64,000 nucleotides of DNA, taken from NCBI RefSeq assembly GCF_035594035.1, contig NZ_CP141588.1:434001-498000 (forward strand), given 5' to 3'. This document shows, in pieces, positions 54,096-63,040 of the stretch. Position 1 is the first letter of the stretch, and the number at the start of each line of letters is the position of its first letter. The notes below the pieces were generated by a model, which saw only the letters and a program-made list of their open reading frames with translations, did no database searches and was not told where the DNA came from. The translations under genes were made by a program, and so were the position numbers. The DNA comes from Sphingomonas sp. LY54. Its GTDB lineage: Bacteria; Pseudomonadota; Alphaproteobacteria; Sphingomonadales; Sphingomonadaceae.

Positions 54096-56024
54096 ATGCG
54101 CTTCACGACAGCCCTTTTGCTCGCATCCGCCAGCTTCGCGCTCGGCGGCGTGGCCCACGCCCAGACTTCCGCGCAGGCAACGGCCCCCGCCCCGTCCCAG
54201 CTGCCGCGTTACTCGGCGCAGGCCTTTTACGACACCACCGCCTTCGGGCTCGCCGCGCCGGCCGGCTTCGGTTTCTCGGCCGACGGCAAATCGATCCTGG
54301 TGCGCAGCGACAAATCGGGCGTGTTCAATGCTTACGCCCTGCCCGTCTCGGGCGGCGCGCCGGCGATGCTGACCGGATCGAAGGACAATGCGATCTTTCC
54401 CGCCAGCTACTTTCCGAAGGACGACCGCATCCTGTTCACTTCGGACCAGGGCGGCAACGAGCTCAGCCATGTCTATGTGCGGCTGGCCGACGGGACGGTT
54501 CGCGACCTGACGCCCGGCGACAAGGTCAAGGCCGATTTCCTCGGCTGGAGCGCGGACGGCAAGACCTTCTGGCTGACCAGCAACGAGCGCGACCCGAAGA
54601 TGTTCGACATCTACGCTTATGATGCCGCCACCTACGCCAAGAAGCCGGTCTTCCAGAATGACGGCTATGCGGTCGGCGCGATCAGCAGCGACGGTCGCTA
54701 CGTCGCTCTGGTGAAGGAACGGACCAGCGCCGACAACAACCTCTATCTGGTCGATCTTGCCGCCGGCGGCGCGCCCAAGCTGCTGACCCCGCATGAGGGC
54801 AATGTCAGCTACGGCGTCTACGATTTCACGCCCGACGGCAAGACGCTCGTCTACGCCACCAACGAAGCCGGCGAGTTCAACCAGGCCTGGGCCTATGACA
54901 TCGCGACCGGCGCGGAGAAGCCGATGATCGCGGCCGACTGGGACGTGATGGCCGTCTCCTACTCGCCCTCGGGCCGCTACCGCATCTCGGCGCTCAACGC
55001 GGACGGGTCGACCAGGCTCACCATTCAGGACAAGAATGGGAAGGTCGTCGCGCTCAAGGGCCTGCCCGAAGGCGACGTCGGCGCGGTCCGCTTCGACCGG
55101 GACGAGAAGAGGATCGCCTTCACGGTCGCCTCCGATACGTCGCCGTCCGATATCTTCGTCGCCGACCTCGCCACCGGCCAGGCGCGGCGTCTCACCACGG
55201 CGCTCAACCCGGCGATCGACGAGAACCAGCTGGTCGAGGCGACGGTGGCGCGCTTCAAGAGCTATGACGGCCTCGAAGTGCCCGGCATTCTCTACAAGCC
55301 GCGCGAGGCGAGCGCGACCAACAAGGTACCGGCTTTGGTCTGGGTCCATGGCGGGCCGGGCGGCCAGAGCCGGCGCGGCTATTCGGCCCAGATCCAGCAC
55401 CTCGTGAACAACGGCTACGCGGTCTACGCGATCAACAATCGCGGCTCGTCGGGCTACGGCAAGACCTTCTTCCACCTCGACGACAAAAAGCATGGCGACG
55501 TCGATCTGAAGGACGTGGTCGCGTCCAAGGCCTTCCTCCAGGGGCTCGACTGGGTGTCCGACGACGCGATCGGCATCGTCGGCGGCTCCTATGGCGGTTA
55601 CATGGTCGCCGCGGCTTTGGCGTTCGAGCCGCAGGTGTTCGACGCGGGCATCGACATCTTCGGCGTGACCAATTGGGTCCGCACGCTCGAGTCGATCCCG
55701 CCCTGGTGGGCCTCGTTCCGCGAGTCGCTCTATGACGAGATGGGCGATCCCAAGACCGACGCCGAGCGCCACCGCCGAATCTCGCCGCTGTTCCACGCCA
55801 AGAATATCGTCAAGCCGCTGCTGGTGGTGCAGGGCGCGAACGATCCGCGCGTGCTGAAGGTCGAGAGCGACGAGCTTGTCGCGGCGGTGAAGGCGAACAA
55901 CGTCCCGGTCGAATATCTCGTCTTTCCGGACGAGGGCCACGGCTTCCTGCGCAAGGCCAACCGGGTTTCGGCGTCGGAAGCCTATCGCAAATTCCTCGAC
56001 ACCCATTTGAAGGCGGGCAGCTGA
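54096..56024 (+). CDS. S9 family peptidase (prolyl-oligopeptidase / acylaminoacyl-peptidase type)
   Basis: This 642-residue protein has a signal peptide (FTTALLLASASFALGGVAHA) and a beta-propeller-like N-terminal domain (~50-370). The catalytic domain has GIVGGSYGGYMVAA (Ser ~497), Asp in VVQGANDPRV (~582) and His in FPDEGHGFLRKANR (~612). It is a periplasmic oligopeptidase or dipeptidyl peptidase. The gene is single, with no partner nearby. Confidence 0.95.
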   Translation: MRFTTALLLASASFALGGVAHAQTSAQATAPAPSQLPRYSAQAFYDTTAFGLAAPAGFGFSADGKSILVRSDKSGVFNAYALPVSGGAPAMLTGSKDNAIFPASYFPKDDRILFTSDQGGNELSHVYVRLADGTVRDLTPGDKVKADFLGWSADGKTFWLTSNERDPKMFDIYAYDAATYAKKPVFQNDGYAVGAISSDGRYVALVKERTSADNNLYLVDLAAGGAPKLLTPHEGNVSYGVYDFTPDGKTLVYATNEAGEFNQAWAYDIATGAEKPMIAADWDVMAVSYSPSGRYRISALNADGSTRLTIQDKNGKVVALKGLPEGDVGAVRFDRDEKRIAFTVASDTSPSDIFVADLATGQARRLTTALNPAIDENQLVEATVARFKSYDGLEVPGILYKPREASATNKVPALVWVHGGPGGQSRRGYSAQIQHLVNNGYAVYAINNRGSSGYGKTFFHLDDKKHGDVDLKDVVASKAFLQGLDWVSDDAIGIVGGSYGGYMVAAALAFEPQVFDAGIDIFGVTNWVRTLESIPPWWASFRESLYDEMGDPKTDAERHRRISPLFHAKNIVKPLLVVQGANDPRVLKVESDELVAAVKANNVPVEYLVFPDEGHGFLRKANRVSASEAYRKFLDTHLKAGS

Positions 56025-56065
56025 CGGCTTGAGGCGGGAAGGCTGTGGCCCTAGAGCGAAGCTCG

Positions 56066-57001
56066 ATGTCCACAGCCTTTCCGCACCGCCACCTCCTCGG
56101 CATCGAGGGCCTTTCCGCAGACGATCTCCGCTTTCTCCTCGACGAGGCCGAGCAGTGGGTCGAATTCAATCGCGGCGCGCGCAAGCAGGATAGCCGCCTT
56201 ACCGGCCTCACCCAGGTCAACGCCTTCTTCGAAAACTCAACCCGCACGCTCTTCTCGTTCGAGATTGCCGGCAAGAGGCTCGGCGCGCAGGTCGCCAACT
56301 TCCACGTCGCCGCCTCCAGCGTGAAGAAGGGCGAGAGCCTGATCGACACGGCGCTGACGCTGAACGCGATGCGCCCCGACGTGCTCGTCATCCGCCACGA
56401 GGCCAATGGCGCGGCCCGCGACGTTGCGGCCGTGATGGGCTGCCCGGTGATCAATGCCGGCGACGGCCGCGGCGAGCATCCGACCCAGGCCCTGCTCGAC
56501 GCGCTCACCATTCGCCGCCGCTTCGGCCGGATCGAGGGCCTGAAGATCGCGATCTGCGGCGACGTCCGCCACAGCCGGGTCGCCGGCTCGAACCTGCGCT
56601 CGCTGCCCGCTCTGGGCGCCGAAGTGCGGATCGTGGGTCCGGAAGCGTTGCTGCCGGACAAACTGCCGGTCGGAGTCGAGGCCTTCACCGACTTCGAGCA
56701 AGGCGTCGCCGGTGCCGACGTCGTCATGATGCTGCGCATCCAGCGCGAGCGGATGGAAGAAGCGGTCTCCGCCTCGCTCGGCGACTATCACAGCCTCTAC
56801 GGGCTGACGCGCGCCCGGCTGGCGCTGGCCGCGCCCCACGCCATCGTCATGCACCCGGGCCCGATGAATCGCGGTGTCGAGATCGACGGGGACGTCGCCG
56901 ACGACCCCGAGCGCTCGGTCATCCTCGAGCAGGTCGAGATGGGCGTGGCCGTGCGCATGGCCTGCCTCGACGTGCTGACGCGCACCCGCCGCGACGCATG
57001 A
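56066..57001 (+). CDS. pyrB: Aspartate carbamoyltransferase catalytic subunit
   Basis: This 311-residue protein shows the carbamoyl-phosphate motif [20 protein letters not shown] (STRT at ~55) and [36 protein letters not shown] and [11 protein letters not shown] complete the family pattern. It forms carbamoyl-aspartate in pyrimidine synthesis. The start is ATG 56066 ([12 protein letters not shown]); a GTG at 56045 is an alternative. No pyrC or pyrI follows within the window; the next gene is on the other strand. Confidence 0.96.
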   Translation: MSTAFPHRHLLGIEGLSADDLRFLLDEAEQWVEFNRGARKQDSRLTGLTQVNAFFENSTRTLFSFEIAGKRLGAQVANFHVAASSVKKGESLIDTALTLNAMRPDVLVIRHEANGAARDVAAVMGCPVINAGDGRGEHPTQALLDALTIRRRFGRIEGLKIAICGDVRHSRVAGSNLRSLPALGAEVRIVGPEALLPDKLPVGVEAFTDFEQGVAGADVVMMLRIQRERMEEAVSASLGDYHSLYGLTRARLALAAPHAIVMHPGPMNRGVEIDGDVADDPERSVILEQVEMGVAVRMACLDVLTRTRRDA

Positions 57002-57025
57002 AAAAGGGGCGGCCGAAGCCGCCCC
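57001..57025 (-). terminator. Terminator of the TPR-SPOR operon
   Basis: On the minus strand ggggcggc-ttcg-gccgcccc forms a UUCG-type tetraloop hairpin followed by five T residues, 24 bp after the TPR-SPOR stop. It also lies right after pyrB on the other strand. Confidence 0.85.
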
Positions 57026-57048
57026 TGCCCCATAATTGAAGTGTCAGT

Positions 57049-58350
57049 TCAGGCGGTGCGCGCGTTGCGCGAGGCCCAGCGCACCGGCGCGTCGCCCGCG
57101 GTGACGCGGACGAAGCAGGCGCCGCCCTTGGCGCGGATCGTGCCGCAGACCTGCGACGCTTCGCGCGGAGTCTCGAAGCCCGAGACCGACAGGCGATGGA
57201 ACGTGCCGCGGCCCGGAATGGAGACGGTGGTGCTGAGCGGCTCGAGCTCTGCCAGGTCGTAGCGCTTGTGCGCGCGCGTCCAGGCGGTTTCGACCTGTCC
57301 GGCCGACCGGTAGGCGCCGATCTGCACGACATAGCGGCCGGTCTTCGCGGCGCGCTCGGCCTTCATCTGCATCGCGCCGGCAATGCGCGGCGCCTTGCGC
57401 GGCACGAAGGCCGGGATCGGGGCCGGGGCGATTTCGGCCGAGGCCTGGATCACCGGCGCGGCCGGCACGACCAGCGACTGGGCGGCGGCGGCGTAAATGG
57501 ATGCCGGGACCGGCTCGGAAGCCGGCGGCTGGGTTTCGGCCTGGGCGACCTCGACCGGCGCAGGCGCCGGAGCGGCGGCAAGCTGCACGTCCGGCGAAAC
57601 AACCGGCGCGAGCGCGAGTCGGGTCGGCTGGCCGAGATCCTCGGCCGGCGTCACGCCGAGCAGGCCGGCAACCTGGGTCCAGGCGGCGGTCGGCTGGGCA
57701 AAGCTCGCCCACTGCGACAGGCGGTCATTGAGTTCGGCCGGAGAAATGTCCTGCGCCGCGGTGACGCGAGCCTTCTCCCAGTCGCCGGCGAGGGCGTAGG
57801 ACAAGGCCAGATTCTGGCGGGTGCGTCCGTCGGCATTCTGCTCGCGCGCGGCGGTCTCGAGCATCTCGATCGCACGCTGCGGCTGGCCGGCAAGCGCATA
57901 AGCGAGACCGACGTCGCCGGCTGGAGCGCTGCCCGCCAGGCGGTCGATCTGGACGATGGCGGCGTAATTCTTGCCCAGCGCGATCTGGACCAAAGCGAGG
58001 TTCAGCGTGGCGCGCACATTGCCCGGATTGAGCGTCAGAACGTCTGAGAAGGTCGTCTCGGCGGAGGCGAAACGCCCGTTCTTCAGATAGATATCGGCGA
58101 GCGACATGCGGTAGCCGACATCGTTGGGCGCGGCCGCCACGGCATTTTCGGCATGGGTGAGAGCGGTCGCGAAATCGCCCTGGCGCATCGCCTGCTCGGC
58201 GAGCGCATAAGCCTTCGGGGCACCCTGGCCGGCCTTGGGCGCCTTGGCGGACAGGTTCACGGGACGCACCTGGCTGCTCGGCGTGCAGCCGATCGTGGTC
58301 ACCCCGAGGAGGAGGCCCGAAGCGGCGATCTTCACTGCCATATTGTTCAT
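57049..58350 (-). CDS. TPR and SPOR domain protein (envelope or cell-division associated)
   Basis: This protein of about 433 residues begins with MNNMAVKIAASGLLLGVTT and IGC, a possible lipoprotein signal with a weak lipobox. Tetratricopeptide repeats follow at residues ~40-200 (ALAEQAMRQGDFATALTHAE, YLKNGRFASAETTFSDVLTL). A Pro/Ala-rich region is next, and a C-terminal SPOR domain (GRYVVQIGAYRSAGQVETAW, CFVRVTAG) could bind denuded peptidoglycan at septa. It is the last gene of the ParA cluster, separated by 13 bp from the RHH-like gene. Start chosen at ATG 58350. Confidence 0.85.
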   Translation of the reverse strand: MNNMAVKIAASGLLLGVTTIGCTPSSQVRPVNLSAKAPKAGQGAPKAYALAEQAMRQGDFATALTHAENAVAAAPNDVGYRMSLADIYLKNGRFASAETTFSDVLTLNPGNVRATLNLALVQIALGKNYAAIVQIDRLAGSAPAGDVGLAYALAGQPQRAIEMLETAAREQNADGRTRQNLALSYALAGDWEKARVTAAQDISPAELNDRLSQWASFAQPTAAWTQVAGLLGVTPAEDLGQPTRLALAPVVSPDVQLAAAPAPAPVEVAQAETQPPASEPVPASIYAAAAQSLVVPAAPVIQASAEIAPAPIPAFVPRKAPRIAGAMQMKAERAAKTGRYVVQIGAYRSAGQVETAWTRAHKRYDLAELEPLSTTVSIPGRGTFHRLSVSGFETPREASQVCGTIRAKGGACFVRVTAGDAPVRWASRNARTA

Positions 58351-58363
58351 GCCATTCACTCCG

Positions 58364-58966
58364 CTAGTTCCGCTTGCCCGCCTGGGCCGGCAGCTGCTTG
58401 GCCACCGTGTCGAGCTCGGGCAGCGTCTCGAGGAAATTGTCGAGCGCCTCGCTGACGATATGTTGGGCCGAACGGCGCGTCATCGCGCCGGCGAGGCGCA
58501 GGCGCAGATGCCGGTCGGGATCGAGGCGCAGCGTGAAGGCCGCCTTGGCCCTCGCCGGCATCTCATCCTTGGCACGAGCCGGTGCGGCGCGACGGCGCGG
58601 CGCCATCGGCACCACGGCGGCGGTCGACTGTGGTTCGTCCGCCTCGACCGGCTCCTCGTCGCCGAAGCTGGCGGCGATCGCGCGCTGCTGCTCGACGACC
58701 TGAGGCGGCGCTTGCTCCTCGCTCTGCTCGGAGGCACCGCGCGGCGCCGGCGTCAGCGCCGAAATCTTGCTCGGGACGCGTTCGATTTCCTGCGGGTGCG
58801 GATCGAATTCGGGCGCGCCGGCGGCGTAGCCCATGTCGTTCCAGCCGAGATCTTCTAATCCCATGCCCATCTGGCCGAAGCCCTGTGGACGCATGGCCGG
58901 CTTGGCTGCACCCTTGCGGGCGAGCAGGCCGGACGACAGCGAGGCGAAAGTCCTGGGTTCACTCAT
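58364..58966 (-). CDS. Hypothetical ParA-associated protein with ribbon-helix-helix-like C-terminus
   Basis: This 200-residue protein has a Pro/Glu-rich N-terminal half of low complexity and a C-terminal segment (AFTLRLDPDRHLRLRLAGAM, TRRSAQHIVSEALDNFLETL) resembling a ribbon-helix-helix DNA-binding or oligomerisation unit. It lies 15 bp after the ParA gene and before the TPR-SPOR gene, an order consistent with one operon. It may be the partner that ParA positions. The family call is tentative. Confidence 0.6.
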   Translation of the reverse strand: MSEPRTFASLSSGLLARKGAAKPAMRPQGFGQMGMGLEDLGWNDMGYAAGAPEFDPHPQEIERVPSKISALTPAPRGASEQSEEQAPPQVVEQQRAIAASFGDEEPVEADEPQSTAAVVPMAPRRRAAPARAKDEMPARAKAAFTLRLDPDRHLRLRLAGAMTRRSAQHIVSEALDNFLETLPELDTVAKQLPAQAGKRN

Positions 58967-58981
58967 CACGCAACGCTCCGT

Positions 58982-59698
58982 TTAACCGACGACCCGACGA
59001 CCAAAGCCCCCGGCGGGGCGCGGCGCGACGGCCTGCATCGGCATCGCGCCGGGTGCGGCAAAGACGGTGCGGCGGAAATTCTTCTCGAGCCGGTCGGAGA
59101 TGTAATCCCAGAGCTCGCGGACCTCGTTGGCCGACTTGCCCTTGGGATCGACCTCCATGACCGTGCGGCCGTCGATCATCGAGGCGGCATAATCGGTGCG
59201 GTGATGGAGCGTGACGGGAGCGACCGTGCCGTGCTGCGAGAGAGCGACGGCGGCTTCGTAGGTGATCTTGGCCTTGGGCGTCGCCGCGTTGACGACGAAG
59301 ATGAGCGGCTTTCCGGCGCGCTCGCAGAGATCGACGGTGGCGCCGACGGCGCGCAGATCGTGCGGGCTCGGCCTGGTCGGGATAACGATCAGCTCGGCAA
59401 CCTGGATGACGCTCTGGATCGCCATGGTGATCGCCGGCGGAGTATCGATGACGGCGAGTCGGAAGCCCTGCTGCCGCAGCACCTCGAGGTCCGCGGCGAG
59501 GCGGGCCACCGTGGTCTGGGCGAAAGCCGGCATTTCGGATTCGCGCTCGTTCCACCAATCGGCCAGCGAGCCCTGCGGGTCGATGTCGATCAGGCAGACG
59601 GGACCCTGGCCGGCGAGCTGGGCCTGCACGGCCAGATGGCCGGAAAGCGTCGTCTTGCCGGACCCGCCTTTTTGCGACGACAGTGCCAGAACGCGCAT
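58982..59698 (-). CDS. ParA family ATPase
   Basis: This 238-residue protein has the deviant Walker A ALSSQKGGSGKTTLSGHLAV at the N-terminus and the switch motif PVCLIDIDPQGSLADWWNE. Walker B-like RLAVIDTPPA follows, with VIPTRPSPHDLRAVGATVDL. There is no ParB nearby, so it is an orphan ParA of the kind that places protein cargo rather than plasmids. GAGGGG precedes ATG 59698. It is first in the operon with the RHH-like and SPOR genes. Confidence 0.92.
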   Translation of the reverse strand: MRVLALSSQKGGSGKTTLSGHLAVQAQLAGQGPVCLIDIDPQGSLADWWNERESEMPAFAQTTVARLAADLEVLRQQGFRLAVIDTPPAITMAIQSVIQVAELIVIPTRPSPHDLRAVGATVDLCERAGKPLIFVVNAATPKAKITYEAAVALSQHGTVAPVTLHHRTDYAASMIDGRTVMEVDPKGKSANEVRELWDYISDRLEKNFRRTVFAAPGAMPMQAVAPRPAGGFGRRVVG

Positions 59699-59877
59699 GT
59701 TTTCCCCTCGATCTCGTACTTCAGCCCGACGAAATGCGCCCGTGGCTGCTAAAATCTGGTTAACTCAGGCTTCCCCCGCAGGCTGGCCATGGCCAACACT
59801 CTGATTTTTATCTAAAGAACGCGTTAACGCTTCTGGCGTAGGGATGCGGAGCTACAGCGCCCGTGGGGGAGGATCAT

Positions 59878-60822
59878 ATGAAGTTGGAACGCCGTTCGTG
59901 GATCGTTGCCGCAACGATGCTGGCCGCCTTTGCCTCCGTCCCGGCCGCCGCGGACGTCAAGACGGGCGTCGACCTGTGGCAGGCCAAGAATTATGTCGGC
60001 GCGGTCAAGGAATGGCGCCCGCTCGCCGACAAGGGCAATGCCGACGCGCAGTTCAATATGGGCCAGGCCTATAAGCTCGGGCTCGGCGTCCCGCAGGACC
60101 TCAAGATCGCGCAGAGCTGGTTCGAGAAGGCCGCGGCGCAGAAGCATGAGCAGGCCCAGGCCAATCTCGCCGTCATCATGTTTCAGAACGGCAATCGCTC
60201 CGCGGCCATGCCCCTGCTCAAGAAAGCGGCCGAGCGCGGCAATCCGCGCGCGCGCTATCTGTACGGCACCGCTTTGTTCAACGGCGACGTCGTCGCCAAG
60301 GATTGGCCGCGCGCTTACGCGTTGATGACCAGCGCTGCCTCGGCCGGCCTCGCCCCTGCCGCCGAGAGCCTGGCGCAGATGGACAAATATATGTCCGAAG
60401 GCGATCGCAAGAAGGGCATCGCCCTGCTCGCCCAGATCGACCGCCCGGACATCGCGAAATCGCCGACGCCGGCGCAGGTCGCGCGCGCCAATGCCGCCGC
60501 CGCCGCCAAGCCCGCGCGCGTGGCCGGCGCGGTGCCGGCCACGAAGCCGGCCGCGGCTTCGCCCAAGCCGGCCCCTGCCCCGGCCGTCGCCGGCGGCTGG
60601 CGCGTCCAGCTCGGCGCTTATGGCAGCGCCAGCGCGGCGCAGGGCCAATGGGCGGCGCTGAGCAAGAAGATCGGGGCGCTTTCGGGCATGCAGCCGAGCT
60701 ACGAAGCGGCCGGCAAGTTCACCCGCCTCCGGGTGGGGCCGCTCGCCAGCCGCGCCGCCGCCGACAAGCTGTGCGCCGCCGCCAAGGCCGCGGGCCAGGC
60801 CTGTTTCCCTGTCGCGCCTTAA
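59878..60822 (+). CDS. Sel1/TPR repeat and SPOR domain exported protein
   Basis: This 314-residue protein has a signal peptide (SWIVAATMLAAFASVPAAAD). Sel1-like repeats occupy ~40-170 (GNADAQFNMGQAYKLGLGVP, RYLYGTALFNGDVVAKDWPR). An Ala/Pro linker and a C-terminal SPOR domain (GWRVQLGAYGSASAAQGQWA, KLCAAAKAAGQACFPVAP) follow. Like its neighbour at 57049 it probably binds peptidoglycan; the two are paralogous in layout, on opposite strands. A good ribosome site (GGAGGATC) precedes ATG 59878. Confidence 0.9.
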   Translation: MKLERRSWIVAATMLAAFASVPAAADVKTGVDLWQAKNYVGAVKEWRPLADKGNADAQFNMGQAYKLGLGVPQDLKIAQSWFEKAAAQKHEQAQANLAVIMFQNGNRSAAMPLLKKAAERGNPRARYLYGTALFNGDVVAKDWPRAYALMTSAASAGLAPAAESLAQMDKYMSEGDRKKGIALLAQIDRPDIAKSPTPAQVARANAAAAAKPARVAGAVPATKPAAASPKPAPAPAVAGGWRVQLGAYGSASAAQGQWAALSKKIGALSGMQPSYEAAGKFTRLRVGPLASRAAADKLCAAAKAAGQACFPVAP

Positions 60823-60896
60823 CCCTGCCGCTTAATCATTCCTAATCCCGGCGGTCGCTATTTTCGCGCCCACACAGGGATTCGGGGGAATGCGGG

Positions 60897-61217
60897 ATGA
60901 GCGCAAAGCGGAAGTTCAGCGATGCGCAGCCAATGGCCTCGCGCTGGCGGCGCCGCCGCATGTGCGTGCTGATCGCCGACCAGCCGGCGCCGGCCGCCCT
61001 GCGCGACATCTCCGCCGTCGGCGCCTTCCTCGAGACCAACGCGCGGCCGCCGCTCGGCACCGCGGTCGAACTGCATCATCCCGAAGCGGGGACGATCGCC
61101 GCCGTCGTGCGCGCGTTCGCGCCGGACGGGATCGCCTTGGGGTTCGAGACCGGCGAGCGTTCGGTGGCCTTCGCCCTCGCCGCGATCACCGCCGACATGA
61201 GCCGCCCCGCCGCCTGA
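60897..61217 (+). CDS. PilZ domain protein
   Basis: This 106-residue protein has an Arg-rich RxxxR-type start (MASRWRRRRMCVLIAD) and the second PilZ element DISAVGAFLETNARPPLGT (D-x-S-x2-G), then the beta-barrel strands. Such domains bind cyclic di-GMP. There is no extra effector domain, so it is a stand-alone receptor. It lies 75 bp after the SPOR gene, possibly on the same transcript, and converges with serB. Confidence 0.8.
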   Translation: MSAKRKFSDAQPMASRWRRRRMCVLIADQPAPAALRDISAVGAFLETNARPPLGTAVELHHPEAGTIAAVVRAFAPDGIALGFETGERSVAFALAAITADMSRPAA

Positions 61218-61227
61218 AGCGCGGGGG

Positions 61228-62104
<877 letters not shown>

Positions 62105-62106
<2 letters not shown>

Positions 62107-63040
62107 GTCTTCGTCCTTACCAAGGGTCGCGCTTATTGCGGGGCCGACGGCCAGCGGCAAGTCCGCACTGGCACTGGCGCTCGCCGAGCGTGCGCGCGGC
62201 ACGATCATCAATGCCGACAGCGCCCAGGTCTATCGCGATCTCTGCCTGGTTTCGGCCCGGCCGAGCGCGGACGAGGAGGCGCGCGCGCCGCATCGTCTCT
62301 ACGGCACGCGCGACGGCGCCCTGCCCTGCTCGGCCGCGGACTGGGCCGCCGACGCCAGGGACGCGATCGACGAGACGCATGGCGACGGGCGGCTGCCGAT
62401 CCTGGTCGGCGGCACTGGCCTCTATCTGCGCACCCTGCTCGAAGGGATCGCGCCCGTCCCGCCGATCGATCCGGAGATCCGCGCGCAAGTCCGCGCCCTG
62501 CCGGTCGCCGAATCGCACGCCGCCCTCGCGGCCGAGGACCCGGACGCGGCGGCGCGGCTGCGCCCGACCGATACGACCCGCGTCGCCCGCGCGCTCGAAG
62601 TCGTCCGCTCGACCGGGCGGCCGCTGGCGCAATGGCAGGAGGAAAAGGTCGGCGGCATCAAGGACCGCATCGGGCTCGTGCCGCTGATCCTGCTGCCGCC
62701 GCGCGACTGGCTCTACGAACGCTGCGACCGCCGCTTCGAAACCATGATGAGCGAAGATGGGCTCGCCGAAGTGCGCGTATTGGTCGGCCGCGGCCTCGAC
62801 CCGGCTTTGCCGGTGATGCGCGCGATCGGCGTGCGGGAGATCGCGGCCTTCCTCGCCGGCGATCTCGAGCGGGAGGACGCGCTGGCGGCGGGCCGGATGG
62901 CGACGCGGCGCTACGCCAAGCGCCAATATACCTGGTTCGCGCACCAGCCGCCGGCGGATTGGCCGCGTTTTTGCGATGCGCTCGATTGCGGGGGCGTCGC
63001 GGATGCCGTAGCGCGCCTCGCAGCCGCCGGGAGGGATTGA
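62105..63040 (+). CDS. miaA: tRNA dimethylallyltransferase
   Basis: This 311-residue protein has the P-loop [20 protein letters not shown] directly at the N-terminus, [14 protein letters not shown] (the DSxQ/Y motif), [13 protein letters not shown] and [20 protein letters not shown]. The closing [11 protein letters not shown] motif binds the tRNA. It adds an isopentenyl group to A37 of UNN-reading tRNAs. Homology demands a start at 62105 or 62099, and no strong ribosome site is seen. It is followed by the ilvC-like gene with a TGATG overlap. Confidence 0.96.

Noticed and set aside
54042..56006. 654-codon minus-strand frame opposite the S9 peptidase
   Set aside because: Antisense shadow; the peptidase has a full catalytic triad and signal peptide.
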